DNA from: an uncultured Gemmiger sp.
GTDB taxonomy: Bacteria > Bacillota > Clostridia > Oscillospirales > Ruminococcaceae
Reading direction: 5' to 3'
NCBI GenBank assembly: GCA_947631565.1
Contig: CANRLV010000011.1
Span: 1 to 49,352, forward strand
Length of the DNA: 49,352 bases
A program made the translations under genes and the position numbers. The notes beneath the pieces were generated by a model. That model was not told where the DNA came from and ran no database searches. It was given only the letters and a program-made list of their open reading frames with translations. Below, piece after piece: positions 16,316 through 23,893 of this stretch; the stretch's first letter is position 1; the number at the start of each line of letters is the position of its first letter.

Positions 16316-17587
16316 ATGCGCGGGCTGGGGCGGGCATTGGCGGTGCTGGCGGCGGTCTCGCTGCTGTGGGCGCTGCCGTGCCTGCTGCCGCCGGCCGATG
16401 CCGGGCCAGGCCCGGCGCCAACGCCCGCGCCGGCGCCGCTTTCTGCCGCGGCCCCGGCCCCGGCCGACACGCCGGAAAGCGCCGAAGCCGCCCTTACTTC
16501 TGCCGCCGCCCCCTACCGCGCCGTGTGGGTGAGCTACCTGGAATGGCAGCAGGCGGATTTTTCCTCCTCCGCCGCCTTTGCGGCCGACATCGGCGCCATG
16601 CTGGACGATATCGCCGCTTTGGGCGCCACCGTGGTGCTGGCGCAGGTGCGGCCGTTCGGCGATGCGCTGTACGAGAGCGCGCTCTACCCGTTCAGCCACC
16701 TGTGCACCGGCACACAGGGGCAGAGCCCCGGCTTTGACCCGCTGGCTCTGCTCATCGCCGCCGCGCATGCGCGCGGGCTGGAGCTGGAGGCCTGGGTCAA
16801 CCCCTACCGCATCCGGGCCGGCGGTGTGCCGGCAGCCCTGTGCGCGCAGAGCCCCGCCATGCTCCACCCGGAATGGGTCAAGGAGACCGCCGGCGGGACC
16901 TATCTTGACCCGGCCAGCCCGGATGTGCGGCAGTACATCGCCGCCGGGCTGGAGGAGCTGTGTGCCAATTATGCCCTGGACGGCATCCACTTTGACGATT
17001 ATTTTTACCCCACCACCGACCCTGCTTTTGACGCCGACGCCTACGCCGCCTACCGGGCCGGCGGCGGCACGCTGGACCTGGCCGGGTGGCGGCAGCAGAA
17101 TGTGAACGACCTGGTCGCCCTGTGCTGGCAGACCGTGCACGCGCACCCGGGCGTGCGCTTTGGCATCGCGCCGCAGGGGGACCCGGCCACCAATCTGGCC
17201 ACCCAGTACAGCGACGCCGCGCACTGGCTGGCCGTGCCCGGCTATGTCGATTACCTGATGCCGCAGCTCTATTGGGGGCTGGACTGGCCCGACCCCGCCC
17301 GCCGGGCGGACGCGCTGGCTGCCGCCTGGGCGGCGCTGCCGCGCGCCGACGGCGTGGCCCTGTACGCCGGGCTGGGCGCCTACCGCATCGGCAGCAAGGA
17401 CAGCGGCGAGAGCTGGCTGTCCGGCACGGCGCTGGCCGGGCAGGTGCAGGCGCTGGCGCGCTGCGGCATCACCGGGTTCGGGCTGTATCGCTATGCCTCG
17501 CTGTTTGCAAACGCCGGGCAAAGCGCTCTGGCCCGGCAGGAATGCGCCGCGCTCACCGCGCTCTGGGCCCCGGCCCCGCCGGCCTGA
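16316..17587 (+). CDS. Exported GHL10/DUF187-type glycosyl hydrolase-like protein
   Basis: A 423-residue protein with an N-terminal signal segment (MRGLGRALAVLAAVSLLWALP) and a Pro/Ala-rich linker (about 25-60). A TIM-barrel of the YngK/GHL10 family follows. Family motifs: YRAVWVSYLEW, VLAQVRPFGDALYES, LELEAWVNPYRI, PEWVKE, DGIHFDDYFYP (acidic active-site region), RFGIAPQGDP and YLMPQLYWGLD. It is probably a cell-wall or glycan hydrolase outside the cell; the substrate is unproven. The open frame extends back through the tRNA gene, so it is trimmed to ATG 16316, which follows AGGGGGTGAGGGG. No promoter is obvious in the 113 nt upstream. Confidence 0.87.
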   Translation: MRGLGRALAVLAAVSLLWALPCLLPPADAGPGPAPTPAPAPLSAAAPAPADTPESAEAALTSAAAPYRAVWVSYLEWQQADFSSSAAFAADIGAMLDDIAALGATVVLAQVRPFGDALYESALYPFSHLCTGTQGQSPGFDPLALLIAAAHARGLELEAWVNPYRIRAGGVPAALCAQSPAMLHPEWVKETAGGTYLDPASPDVRQYIAAGLEELCANYALDGIHFDDYFYPTTDPAFDADAYAAYRAGGGTLDLAGWRQQNVNDLVALCWQTVHAHPGVRFGIAPQGDPATNLATQYSDAAHWLAVPGYVDYLMPQLYWGLDWPDPARRADALAAAWAALPRADGVALYAGLGAYRIGSKDSGESWLSGTALAGQVQALARCGITGFGLYRYASLFANAGQSALARQECAALTALWAPAPPA

Positions 17588-17716
17588 AAAAAGCCGCAAA
17601 CTGCTTGCGCCCCGCCGGGTTTTGCCCGGCGGGGCGCAGCACAGAGGAGCAGAAAAAAAGCGGATCGGAAGTTGTCTTGCCGCTGTACAAAAGCAGTAGA
17701 TGCGACTGCTTTTGAC
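17587..17716 (-). ncRNA. Candidate small RNA (about 130 nt)
   Basis: A minus-strand promoter at 17752-17723 would start a transcript near 17716. It begins with the hairpin CAAAAGCAGT/ACTGCTTTTG (17714-17705 and 17697-17688) and contains a 14-bp hairpin (17638-17606). It ends in GCAAGCAGTTTGC then GGCTTTTTT at 17587, exactly at the stop codon of the convergent hydrolase gene. There is no ORF with a ribosome site. The role is unknown; the GC-rich hairpin could instead just be a terminator for the hydrolase. Confidence 0.45.
17606..17638 (+). terminator. GC-rich hairpin downstream of the GHL10 gene
   Basis: TGCGCCCCGCCGGG (17606-17619) pairs with CCCGGCGGGGCGCA (17625-17638). No T run follows on the plus strand, so termination is uncertain. 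Confidence 0.55.
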
Positions 17717-17722
17717 AAAATA

Positions 17723-17752
17723 AGTATACCATGCCCGCGCCCCAAACCGCAA
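17723..17752 (-). promoter_or_regulatory. Promoter of the candidate sRNA with upstream direct repeats
   Basis: TTGCGG (17752-17747), an 18-nt spacer, and TATACT (17728-17723). Upstream, CCGTCAATTAAG occurs twice (17763-17774 and 17784-17795) with a 21-nt period. Confidence 0.55.
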
Positions 17753-17797
17753 GATGGCGGGGCCGTCAATTAAGTGAGGATTCCCGTCAATTAAGGG

Positions 17798-17820
17798 CCG
17801 GGCGCCTTTCAGACGCCCGG
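17798..17820 (-). terminator. Hairpin after the 211-aa lipoprotein gene
   Basis: CCGGGCG (17798-17804) and CGCCCGG (17814-17820) form a stem 35 nt beyond the lipoprotein stop. There is no T run. Confidence 0.45.
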
Positions 17821-17855
17821 CACGCCGGCCCTGCCGGGGCCGGACCGGCGACCGT

Positions 17856-18491
17856 TTACAGGCCAAGGATGCTGTCCACCGTGTTGAGGAAAGCGTCCAC
17901 CCCACTCATGTCCAGCTTGGAGAAGTCGGCGGTGATGCCGGCATCGGCCAGGATGTCCTTGCTGCCCTCATAGTCGTCGTGGATGGCGCGGGCACGGTCG
18001 CGCACGCCGGCCCAGGTCTGCTTGACCTGCTCGCGCTCGGCATCGGTCAGAGCGTCCAGCCAGGCCTGGGCGTCGGCGCCCAGGGTCGCCGTCTCGGTCC
18101 CGCAGTCGGCCGCGAACTCGACGAGGGCGGCCGCCGCCTGCGCGGTCTGCAGGCTGCCGCCGGCGGCATCGGGCGCCACGTCCAGCAGACCGCTGAGGGC
18201 CTTGCGCAGGCCCTCGGCGCTGTAGGCGGTACCGGACGCCTGGGCGGTGCCGGCCGTCTCGCCGGTGGCCGTCTCGCCGGTGGCCGTCTCGCCGGTGGCG
18301 GTGCTGTCCGGGCCGGCGTTGTCCGGCATCGCGTCGCCGGCATCGGTGCCGGGGGTGGCCGCGGGCGCGGCGGTGGCGATACCGCCCTTGTTGTCCGCAC
18401 CGGTATCGTTGGTGTTGCCGGCATCGCCGCAGCCGGCCAGCAGGGCCGCGCACACCGCGGCCGCGGTCAAAACAGAAAACAGTTTGCGCAT
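17856..18491 (-). CDS. Lipoprotein of unknown function (211 aa)
   Basis: Signal MRKLFSVLTAAAVCAALLAGC with lipobox LAGC (Cys about 21). A low-complexity linker of about 70 residues is rich in Ala, Thr, Gly and Asp and contains GETATGETATGETAG. A helical domain (about 95-211) follows (DALTDAEREQVKQTWAGVRDRARAIHDDYEG). The family is not recognised. The linker repeat is a 15-bp DNA tandem repeat (about three copies near 18255-18300) and could vary in length. ATG 18491 follows AAGGAG; the longer open frame to 18569 lacks a ribosome site. Confidence 0.85.
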   Translation of the reverse strand: MRKLFSVLTAAAVCAALLAGCGDAGNTNDTGADNKGGIATAAPAATPGTDAGDAMPDNAGPDSTATGETATGETATGETAGTAQASGTAYSAEGLRKALSGLLDVAPDAAGGSLQTAQAAAALVEFAADCGTETATLGADAQAWLDALTDAEREQVKQTWAGVRDRARAIHDDYEGSKDILADAGITADFSKLDMSGVDAFLNTVDSILGL

Positions 18492-18629
18492 GGTCGTTTC
18501 TCCTTTTTTCCGTGGTGGGACGGGGAGCCCGTCCGCCCTATAGTATGAGCCGGGGCCGGGGGCCGGCATACGCCGTTGCGGGATTACAATTTGGTATCAG
18601 CCGGGGGGCGGTTTTCTTGCCGCGGCGGC

Positions 18630-18658
18630 TTGCCTTGGCCGCCGTTTTGCCGTACAAT
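18630..18658 (+). promoter_or_regulatory. Promoter of the M18-gluQ-acyP-rsmI-birA operon
   Basis: TTGCCT (18630-18635), a 17-nt spacer, and TACAAT (18653-18658), about 45 nt before the first ATG. Confidence 0.8.
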
Positions 18659-18707
18659 AGAGGCATAAGCGATGCTGTCGACGTATAAGGGAAAGGATCG
18701 TTTTGCC

Positions 18708-20012
18708 ATGCGCGAATTTTTGTTTGAGTTCCTGCGCGCCGGGGCCAGCCCCTGGCACGCCGCCGCCCACGCCGCCGCCTTGCTGGACGGCGCCGGCTTT
18801 ACCCGGCTGGAGGAGCCGGCCCCCTGGGCCCTGGCCCCCGGCCGCGGCTACTATACGGTGCGGGACGGCTCGGCCGTCATCGCCTGGCGTATGCCCCAGG
18901 GCGAGGTGCTGGGCTGGCGCATCACGGCCAGCCATGCCGATTCGCCCGCCTGGCGGCTGCGCGGCACCGCCGACACCGCCTGCGGCGTCTACCGCCCGGG
19001 CGTGGAGGGCTACGGCGGTATGCTGATGGCCACCTGGTTCGACCGCCCGCTGACGGTGGCCGGCCGCGTTATGGTGCGCACCGCCGCGGGGCTGGAGGCC
19101 CGGCCCGTGTATCTGGACCGGGACCTGGCGGTCATCCCCAGCCTGGCCGTGCAGATGGACCGCACCGCCAACGACGGCCACAAATATGACCCCGTGCAGG
19201 AGCTGCAGCCCTGCATGGGCGATGCCGATGCCTGCCGCCTGCCCGCCCTGCTGGCCGGGGCGCTGGGCGTGGCCGAGGTCGACATCGTGGACAGCGACCT
19301 CTACCTGTGCGTGCGGCAGGCGCCCGTCCGCCTGGGCGCGGACGGGGCGTGGTACATGGCCCCGCACATCGACGACCTGGCCTGCGCCGCCGTCACGCTG
19401 CAGGCGTTTTTGCAGGCCGGGCCCACCCCCGGCGATGTCGCCCCGGTGTGGATGCTGCTGAACAACGAGGAGGTCGGCAGCCTGACCGCGCAGGGCGCCG
19501 CCAGCCATTTTGCCCGCGACGTGCTGGAGCGCACGCTGCAGGCCTCGGTCAATGGCTGCTGTGCCAACTCACAGGGGATGGCGCGGGCGCTGGCCGGCAG
19601 CTTCTGCCTTTCGGCCGACAATGTCCACGCCCTGCACCCGGCCCACCCCGAGGTCGCCGACCCCGGCGCGCCGGTGTATCTGGGCAAGGGGCCGGTGCTC
19701 AAGTGCAGCGCCGCCAGGACCTACTGCACCGACGGCGCCAGCGGCGCCGTGGTGCGCGAGCTGTGCCGCCGTGCCGGCGTGCCGCTGCAGGTGTTCACCA
19801 ACCGGCCCGGGCGGCGCGGCGGCAGCACGCTGGGCCGCCTGCTGCTGGGCTCCCTGCCGGTGCCGACGGCGGACGTCGGTATGCCGCAGTGGGCCATGCA
19901 CTCGGCGGTGGAGACCGCCGCCCTGGCCGACGCCGAGGCGATGGGCACGCTGGTCCGCGCCTACTATGCCGCCGCCCTGGCCCCGGACGGCCGCGGCGGC
20001 TGGCTGTTGTGA
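18708..20012 (+). CDS. M18 family aminopeptidase
   Basis: A 434-residue metalloaminopeptidase of the M18 (DAP/ApeB) family, cytoplasmic, removing N-terminal (often acidic) residues. Metal-site motifs: SHADSPAWRL, NDGHKYDP, APHIDDLACA, NNEEVGS and the C-terminal GMPQWAMHSAVET. ATG 18708 has AAGGGAAAGGA upstream; an in-frame ATG at 18672 has no clear site. The stop TGA overlaps the GTG of the next gene, starting a six-gene coupled operon. Confidence 0.92.
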   Translation: MREFLFEFLRAGASPWHAAAHAAALLDGAGFTRLEEPAPWALAPGRGYYTVRDGSAVIAWRMPQGEVLGWRITASHADSPAWRLRGTADTACGVYRPGVEGYGGMLMATWFDRPLTVAGRVMVRTAAGLEARPVYLDRDLAVIPSLAVQMDRTANDGHKYDPVQELQPCMGDADACRLPALLAGALGVAEVDIVDSDLYLCVRQAPVRLGADGAWYMAPHIDDLACAAVTLQAFLQAGPTPGDVAPVWMLLNNEEVGSLTAQGAASHFARDVLERTLQASVNGCCANSQGMARALAGSFCLSADNVHALHPAHPEVADPGAPVYLGKGPVLKCSAARTYCTDGASGAVVRELCRRAGVPLQVFTNRPGRRGGSTLGRLLLGSLPVPTADVGMPQWAMHSAVETAALADAEAMGTLVRAYYAAALAPDGRGGWLL

Positions 20013-20962
20013 ACGGTATCGGCGGCGTTTGCGGCCGTTACGCGCCCAGCCCCAGCGGGCGCATGCACCTGGGCAACCTGTGCTGCTGCCTGCTGGCCTG
20101 GCTTTCGGCCAAAAGCAAGGGCGGGCGGGTGGTCCTGCGCATCGAGGACCTGGACGCCGAGCGCTGCCCGCGCCGCTTTGCCGACCTGCTGGAGGATGAC
20201 CTGGCCTGGCTGGGCCTTGCCGCTGACGAAGGCGGCCGTGCCGGCGGCCCCGCCGGCCCCTACTACCAGAGTGATCGGGCCGAAATCTACCGGCATTACT
20301 ATGACATACTGGCCGCCAAGGGCCTTGTCTATCCCTGCTTTTGCAGCCGCAGCCAGCTGCACGCGGCCAGCGCGCCGCACCGGGCCGACGGGCAGGTCGT
20401 CTACCCCGGCACCTGCCGGGGCCTGGCCCCGGCTGCGGCGGCGGCCATGGCCGCCCGCCGCGCACCCGCCTGGCGGGTGCAGGTGCCGGATGAGGATGTT
20501 GCCTTCACCGACGGCCACCTTGGCCCCTGCCGCGAAAACCTTGCCGCCGACTGCGGCGATTTCATCCTGCGGCGGGCGGACGGCGTGTTCGCCTACCAGC
20601 TGGCCGTGGTGGTGGACGATGCCCTGATGGGCGTGACCGAGGTGGTGCGCGGGGCGGACCTGCTGGCCAGCACGCCGCGCCAGCTGTGGCTCTACCGCGA
20701 GCTGGGCCTGCCGGCGCCGCGGTTTTACCACCTGCCGCTGCTGCTGGCCGCCGACGGGCGCCGGCTTTCCAAGCGCGACGGCGACCAAAGCCTGGAAAAC
20801 CTGCAGGCGCGCTACACGGCCGAGGAAATCATCGGCAAACTGGCCTTCGTGTGCGGGCTGCGCCCGGCCCCGGACCCCTGCCGCCCGCAGGAGCTCGTGG
20901 CCGATTTCAGCTGGGACAGGGTGCCAACGCAGGACATCCGCCTGCCGGAGGGGTTGTTTTAG
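20009..20962 (+). CDS. gluQ: Glutamyl-Q tRNA(Asp) synthetase
   Basis: A 317-residue truncated class I synthetase without an anticodon domain. By family it attaches glutamate to queuosine of tRNA-Asp. It has a HIGH-type motif (YAPSPSGRMHLGNL), LRIEDLD, a zinc-site pattern CFCS...YPGTC, DFILRRADGVFAYQLAVVVDD, and a KMSKS equivalent (RRLSKRDGD). The start is GTG 20009, overlapping the upstream TGA (GTGA), since RYAPSPSG must be near the N-terminus. The frame upstream of this has no other sensible start. Full glutamyl-tRNA synthetase is excluded by length (about 470+). Confidence 0.9.
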   Translation: MNGIGGVCGRYAPSPSGRMHLGNLCCCLLAWLSAKSKGGRVVLRIEDLDAERCPRRFADLLEDDLAWLGLAADEGGRAGGPAGPYYQSDRAEIYRHYYDILAAKGLVYPCFCSRSQLHAASAPHRADGQVVYPGTCRGLAPAAAAAMAARRAPAWRVQVPDEDVAFTDGHLGPCRENLAADCGDFILRRADGVFAYQLAVVVDDALMGVTEVVRGADLLASTPRQLWLYRELGLPAPRFYHLPLLLAADGRRLSKRDGDQSLENLQARYTAEEIIGKLAFVCGLRPAPDPCRPQELVADFSWDRVPTQDIRLPEGLF

Positions 20963-20965
20963 GGT

Positions 20966-21268
20966 ATGGAGAACACAGTCGAGCGCCGGTCCTTCCACTT
21001 TTACGGCACCGTGCAGGGGGTCGGGTTCCGCTACCGCGCCCACTGGGCGGCGCAGCACCTGGGCCTGACCGGTTGGGTGGCCAACCTGTGGGACGGCAGC
21101 GTATTGATGGAAGCGCAGGGCGCACCGGAACAGCTGGACAAGGTCGTGCGCGCCATCCTCAACAACAGCCACTACATCGAGCTGACCGACCTGCAGATGA
21201 AGACGCTGCCCGCGGTGGAGAACGAGCGTGGGTTTTCGGTGCGCAGCGGCGGCGAGTACGGTTGGTAA
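20966..21268 (+). CDS. acyP: Acylphosphatase
   Basis: A 100-residue acylphosphatase hydrolysing carboxyl-phosphate bonds. Catalytic Arg22 is in GTVQGVGFRYRA and Asn40 is in GWVANLWDGSV, matching the family pattern. The usual length is 90-100. It begins 3 nt after the gluQ stop and has a partial GG-rich ribosome site (GGAGGGGTTG). Confidence 0.93.
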   Translation: MENTVERRSFHFYGTVQGVGFRYRAHWAAQHLGLTGWVANLWDGSVLMEAQGAPEQLDKVVRAILNNSHYIELTDLQMKTLPAVENERGFSVRSGGEYGW

Positions 21269-21284
21269 ACAGGCAAGGAGGCCC

Positions 21285-22130
21285 ATGTATATGCCCGGTA
21301 CGCTCTATCTGGTGGGCACGCCCATCGGCAACCTGCAGGACATCACCCCCCGCGCCGCCGCGGTGCTGGGGCAGGCGGATTTCGTCGCCGCCGAGGACAC
21401 CCGCGTGACCCTGCGCCTGCTCAACCATCTGGGCCTCAAAAAGCCGCTGGTCAGCTACCATGAACACGCTCTGCAGCACGGTGCGGCCATCCTGGACCGC
21501 GTGCAGGCGGGCGAGAGCTGCGCCGTCTGTACCGACGCCGGTATGCCCTGCATCAGCGACCCCGGCGAGCCGCTGGTGCGCGACGCCCTGGCCCGCGGTA
21601 TCCCGGTGGTGCCGGTGCCGGGGCCGAGTGCCGTCGTCACGGCGGTGGCGGTGTCCGGCCAGAGCACGGCGCGCTTTGTGTTCGAAGGGTTTTTGCCCGC
21701 CGCCAAAAAGGAGCGCCGCGCCCGGCTGGAGGCGCTGGCGCACGAGGAGCGCACGGCCGTTTTGTACGAGGCCCCGCACCGCCTGCGCGCCACGCTGGCC
21801 GAGCTGTGCGCGGCCCTTGGCCCCGCGCGCGGTGTGACGCTGTGCCGCGAGCTGACCAAGATCCACGAGCAGATCCTCAAGACCACACTCGGCGAGGCCG
21901 CCGCCCTGTATGAGAGCAGCGACCCGCGCGGCGAGTATGTGCTGGTGCTGGCGGGCGCCGCGCCCGCTGACGGGGATGCCCCCACGCTGGAACAAACGGT
22001 GGCGGCGGCCCGCGCTCTGCTGGCCGGGGGCCTGCCCCCCACCGCGGCGGCCCGCCAGGCCGCCGCCGGTACCCCCTTTGCCAGAAAGGAAATCTACCGT
22101 GCCCTGATCCGGGGCGCGGACGAGGAGTGA
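21285..22130 (+). CDS. rsmI: 16S rRNA (cytidine-1402-2'-O)-methyltransferase
   Basis: A 281-residue TP-methylase fold enzyme methylating the ribose of C1402 in the decoding centre. Motifs: LYLVGTPIGNLQDITPRA, EDTR, SYHEH, CAVCTDAGMPCISDPG, VPGPSAV, FEGFLPAAKKER and REL(T)KIHE. AAGGAGG precedes two ATGs (21285 and 21291); the first is given, the second is equally possible. It lies mid-operon. Confidence 0.94.
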   Translation: MYMPGTLYLVGTPIGNLQDITPRAAAVLGQADFVAAEDTRVTLRLLNHLGLKKPLVSYHEHALQHGAAILDRVQAGESCAVCTDAGMPCISDPGEPLVRDALARGIPVVPVPGPSAVVTAVAVSGQSTARFVFEGFLPAAKKERRARLEALAHEERTAVLYEAPHRLRATLAELCAALGPARGVTLCRELTKIHEQILKTTLGEAAALYESSDPRGEYVLVLAGAAPADGDAPTLEQTVAAARALLAGGLPPTAAARQAAAGTPFARKEIYRALIRGADEE

Positions 22131-22136
22131 CAGAAA

Positions 22137-22634
22137 TTGCCCAAAATCCGCATCCTGGTGGTCAGCGACGTGCACGGCGAGGTGACCGCGCTGCGCTGGC
22201 TGCTGCGCCACGAGCAGGCCGACGCCATGTTCTTTTTGGGCGACGGTGCGCGCGACCTGGACACCGCCATTGCCCTGGAGCAGGAGCAAAAGCACCCGCC
22301 GCGCTGGCCGGTCTACCGCGTGCGCGGCAACTGCGATACCGGCTGCCCCGACCCCATCGAGGCGCTGGCCCCCTTTGGCGGCGTGCTGTTCTTTTACACC
22401 CACGGCCACGCCTACGGCGTCAAGGCCGGCAGCGAGCGCCTGGCCGAGACGGCCGCCGCCCGCGGCGCCGACGTGGCGCTGTACGGCCACACGCACGAGC
22501 CGGACCTGGAAAGGCCTCTGGCCGGGCGGCCGGCGGTGTTCAACCCGGGGGCGCTGCTGCGCGGCAGCTACGGCGTCATCACGGTGCAGGACGGGCAGCG
22601 CAGCTTTGGCTGGCGCCGGGTGCCGCCGCTGTGA
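22137..22634 (+). CDS. YfcE/MJ0936-type metallophosphoesterase
   Basis: A 165-residue calcineurin-like phosphodiesterase. Metal-binding motifs: VSDVHGE, FLGDGARD, RGNCD, FYTHGHAYGVK and YGHTHEP. The substrate is probably a phosphodiester such as a cyclic or bis-nucleotide; it is not determined. The start is TTG 22137 (LPKIRILVVSD) with GAGGAG about 9 nt upstream, inside the end of rsmI. Its stop overlaps the next GTG. Confidence 0.9.
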   Translation: MPKIRILVVSDVHGEVTALRWLLRHEQADAMFFLGDGARDLDTAIALEQEQKHPPRWPVYRVRGNCDTGCPDPIEALAPFGGVLFFYTHGHAYGVKAGSERLAETAAARGADVALYGHTHEPDLERPLAGRPAVFNPGALLRGSYGVITVQDGQRSFGWRRVPPL

Positions 22635-23371
22635 GCGCGCCTGTGTTCCGCCTGCCCCGTGCGGACAGCACCAACGCCTGGGCCAAGGCCCACCCCGACC
22701 GGTCAGACGGCGTGTGGGCCGTGTATACGCTGGACCAGACCGCCGGGCGCGGCCGGCTGGGCCGGCGCTGGGCGGATGCTGCCGGGCAGGCGCTCTATTA
22801 CACCGCCGTTCTGCCCTGGGCCCCGGCGCAGCTGCCGGCCTTGGGCCTGCTGGCGGGCCTGCTGGTGTGCGAGGCGCTGCAGGCACGCTATGCCCCCGGC
22901 CCGGACCTTAGGCTCAAATGGCCCAACGATGTGCTGCTGGCGGGCAAAAAGCTCGCCGGCATTCTGTGCGAGGGCGTGCCCGGGCAGAGCAGGACCGTGT
23001 GCGGCATCGGCATCAACCTGTGCCAGCCGGCGACGGTTTTTGCCGCCGCCGGCCTGCCCCACGCCGCCAGCCTGACCATGCAGGGCGTGGACGCCGACGC
23101 CGCGCGCGACGCGGCGCCCCTGGCCGAGGCTTTGACCGCGGCCCTTGCGCGCGAGGCGCCGGTACTCGCCGCCAAAGGCTTTGCGCCGTATCTGGACCGC
23201 TACCGTGCCCTCTGCGTCAACCTCGGCCGGCGCGTGGCCTGGGACGGCGGCGCCGGCACAGCGCTGGACGTGGACGAGGCCGGCCGCCTGCTGGTGGCCG
23301 AGGACGGCAGCGGCACGGTGCGGCTGTTCACCGGCGAGGTGAGCGTGCGCGGCATCTACGGCGCCGTGTAA
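22631..23371 (+). CDS. birA: Biotin-[acetyl-CoA-carboxylase] ligase, monofunctional
   Basis: A 246-residue biotin protein ligase. Motifs: DSTNAWAKAH, TAGRGRLGRRWADAAGQALYYT (biotin/AMP loop), LKWPNDVLLAGKKLAGILCEG and GIGINLCQ, then the small C-terminal SH3-like domain. There is no N-terminal helix-turn-helix, so it is the ligase-only class, not a repressor. It starts at GTG 22631 overlapping the upstream TGA (GTGAG). It is last in the operon; the AT-rich island region begins after it. Confidence 0.93.
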   Translation: MSAPVFRLPRADSTNAWAKAHPDRSDGVWAVYTLDQTAGRGRLGRRWADAAGQALYYTAVLPWAPAQLPALGLLAGLLVCEALQARYAPGPDLRLKWPNDVLLAGKKLAGILCEGVPGQSRTVCGIGINLCQPATVFAAAGLPHAASLTMQGVDADAARDAAPLAEALTAALAREAPVLAAKGFAPYLDRYRALCVNLGRRVAWDGGAGTALDVDEAGRLLVAEDGSGTVRLFTGEVSVRGIYGAV

Positions 23372-23507
23372 ACAGGAAGATTTAACAGTTTATTCATACC
23401 GGTATCATAGTTTTTTCTTATTAAGGTGGTATCGTATAAGCACAGGGACGGAGCCGCAACCGTACCCTGAACATGATTCCTCCTCACACCGAGCGATACC
23501 CCAAAAT

Positions 23508-23535
23508 GTCCCCCTGCCGCCGCAAGCAGGGGGAC
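23508..23535. repeat. 10-bp hairpin in island boundary
   Basis: GTCCCCCTGC (23508-23517) and GCAGGGGGAC (23526-23535). There is no T run; the function is unknown. Confidence 0.6.
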
Positions 23536-23547
23536 GACCTTATGTAA

Positions 23548-23733
23548 GGGGGAGGTTCGGCGTCACTGGCTGCGCCGGTCCGGCTGCACTGGTTGCGGTA
23601 CCCGCCTCGCACCGCGGCCCTGGTGTGGTCTTTCGCTTGCCGGCCACTCGATCAAATGGCATGGGTCGGCGCTATGAACAACATCAGGCACAGCGTGGAG
23701 GAAATCGCGCAGCACGGCCTTTTGTACGTCTAA
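23548..23733 (+). pseudogene. Possible gene remnant (C-terminal fragment)
   Basis: A stop-to-stop open frame of 61 codons with no good start. Its last part reads LDQMAWVGAMNNIRH then SVEEIAQHGLLYV, which looks like a helical C-terminus of a real protein rather than random sequence. The parent family is not recognised. Its position beside the horizontally acquired restriction genes suggests a relic of the same or an earlier insertion. Confidence 0.25.
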
Positions 23734-23742
23734 ATGATATTT

Positions 23743-23784
23743 CAAGAGAGGTATAGGCGCCATAAGCTGTCTATACCTCTCTTG
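23743..23784 (+). terminator. 14-bp hairpin upstream of the restriction-modification operon
   Basis: CAAGAGAGGTATAG (23743-23756) and CTATACCTCTCTTG (23771-23784), followed by TTTCATCCTTTTT. It would stop transcription entering the island from the left. Confidence 0.75.
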
Positions 23785-23804
23785 TTTCATCCTTTTTGGC
23801 CGTC

Positions 23805-23833
23805 TTGCTTTTCATTTAGGTGCGTTGTATAAT
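23805..23833 (+). promoter_or_regulatory. Promoter of the restriction-modification operon
   Basis: TTGCTT (23805-23810), a 17-nt spacer, and TATAAT (23828-23833), about 55 nt before the ATG. Confidence 0.8.
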
Positions 23834-23893
23834 GTTTTTGGCAGAGAAAACGATTTGCCCGTCAATTCGACATTTGGACAAGGAGCGCCAAAA

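Larger units (their letters stand above)
23372..23804. other. Non-coding boundary region of the AT-rich island
   Basis: It contains several foldable segments: GGTATCG (about 23427) with CGATACC (about 23494) enclosing CAGGG.CGG/CCG..CCCTG; a 10-bp hairpin GTCCCCCTGC/GCAGGGGGAC (23508-23535); and a strong 14-bp hairpin at 23743-23784. A short open frame ending at 23733 may be a gene remnant. I see no intact gene. Confidence 0.5.

Noticed and set aside
17640-17716. Possible small protein in the candidate sRNA
   Set aside because: No start codon with a Shine-Dalgarno site; minus frames continue into the hydrolase antisense.
23422-23440. AAGGTGGTATCG resembling a T-box sequence
   Set aside because: No stem I specifier domain, no antiterminator/terminator with a T run, and no amino-acid or tRNA-synthetase gene follows.
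23563-23790. 75-codon minus-strand ORF at the island edge
   Set aside because: It runs through the 14-bp hairpin and its product becomes Arg/Gln-rich low complexity; no ribosome site.
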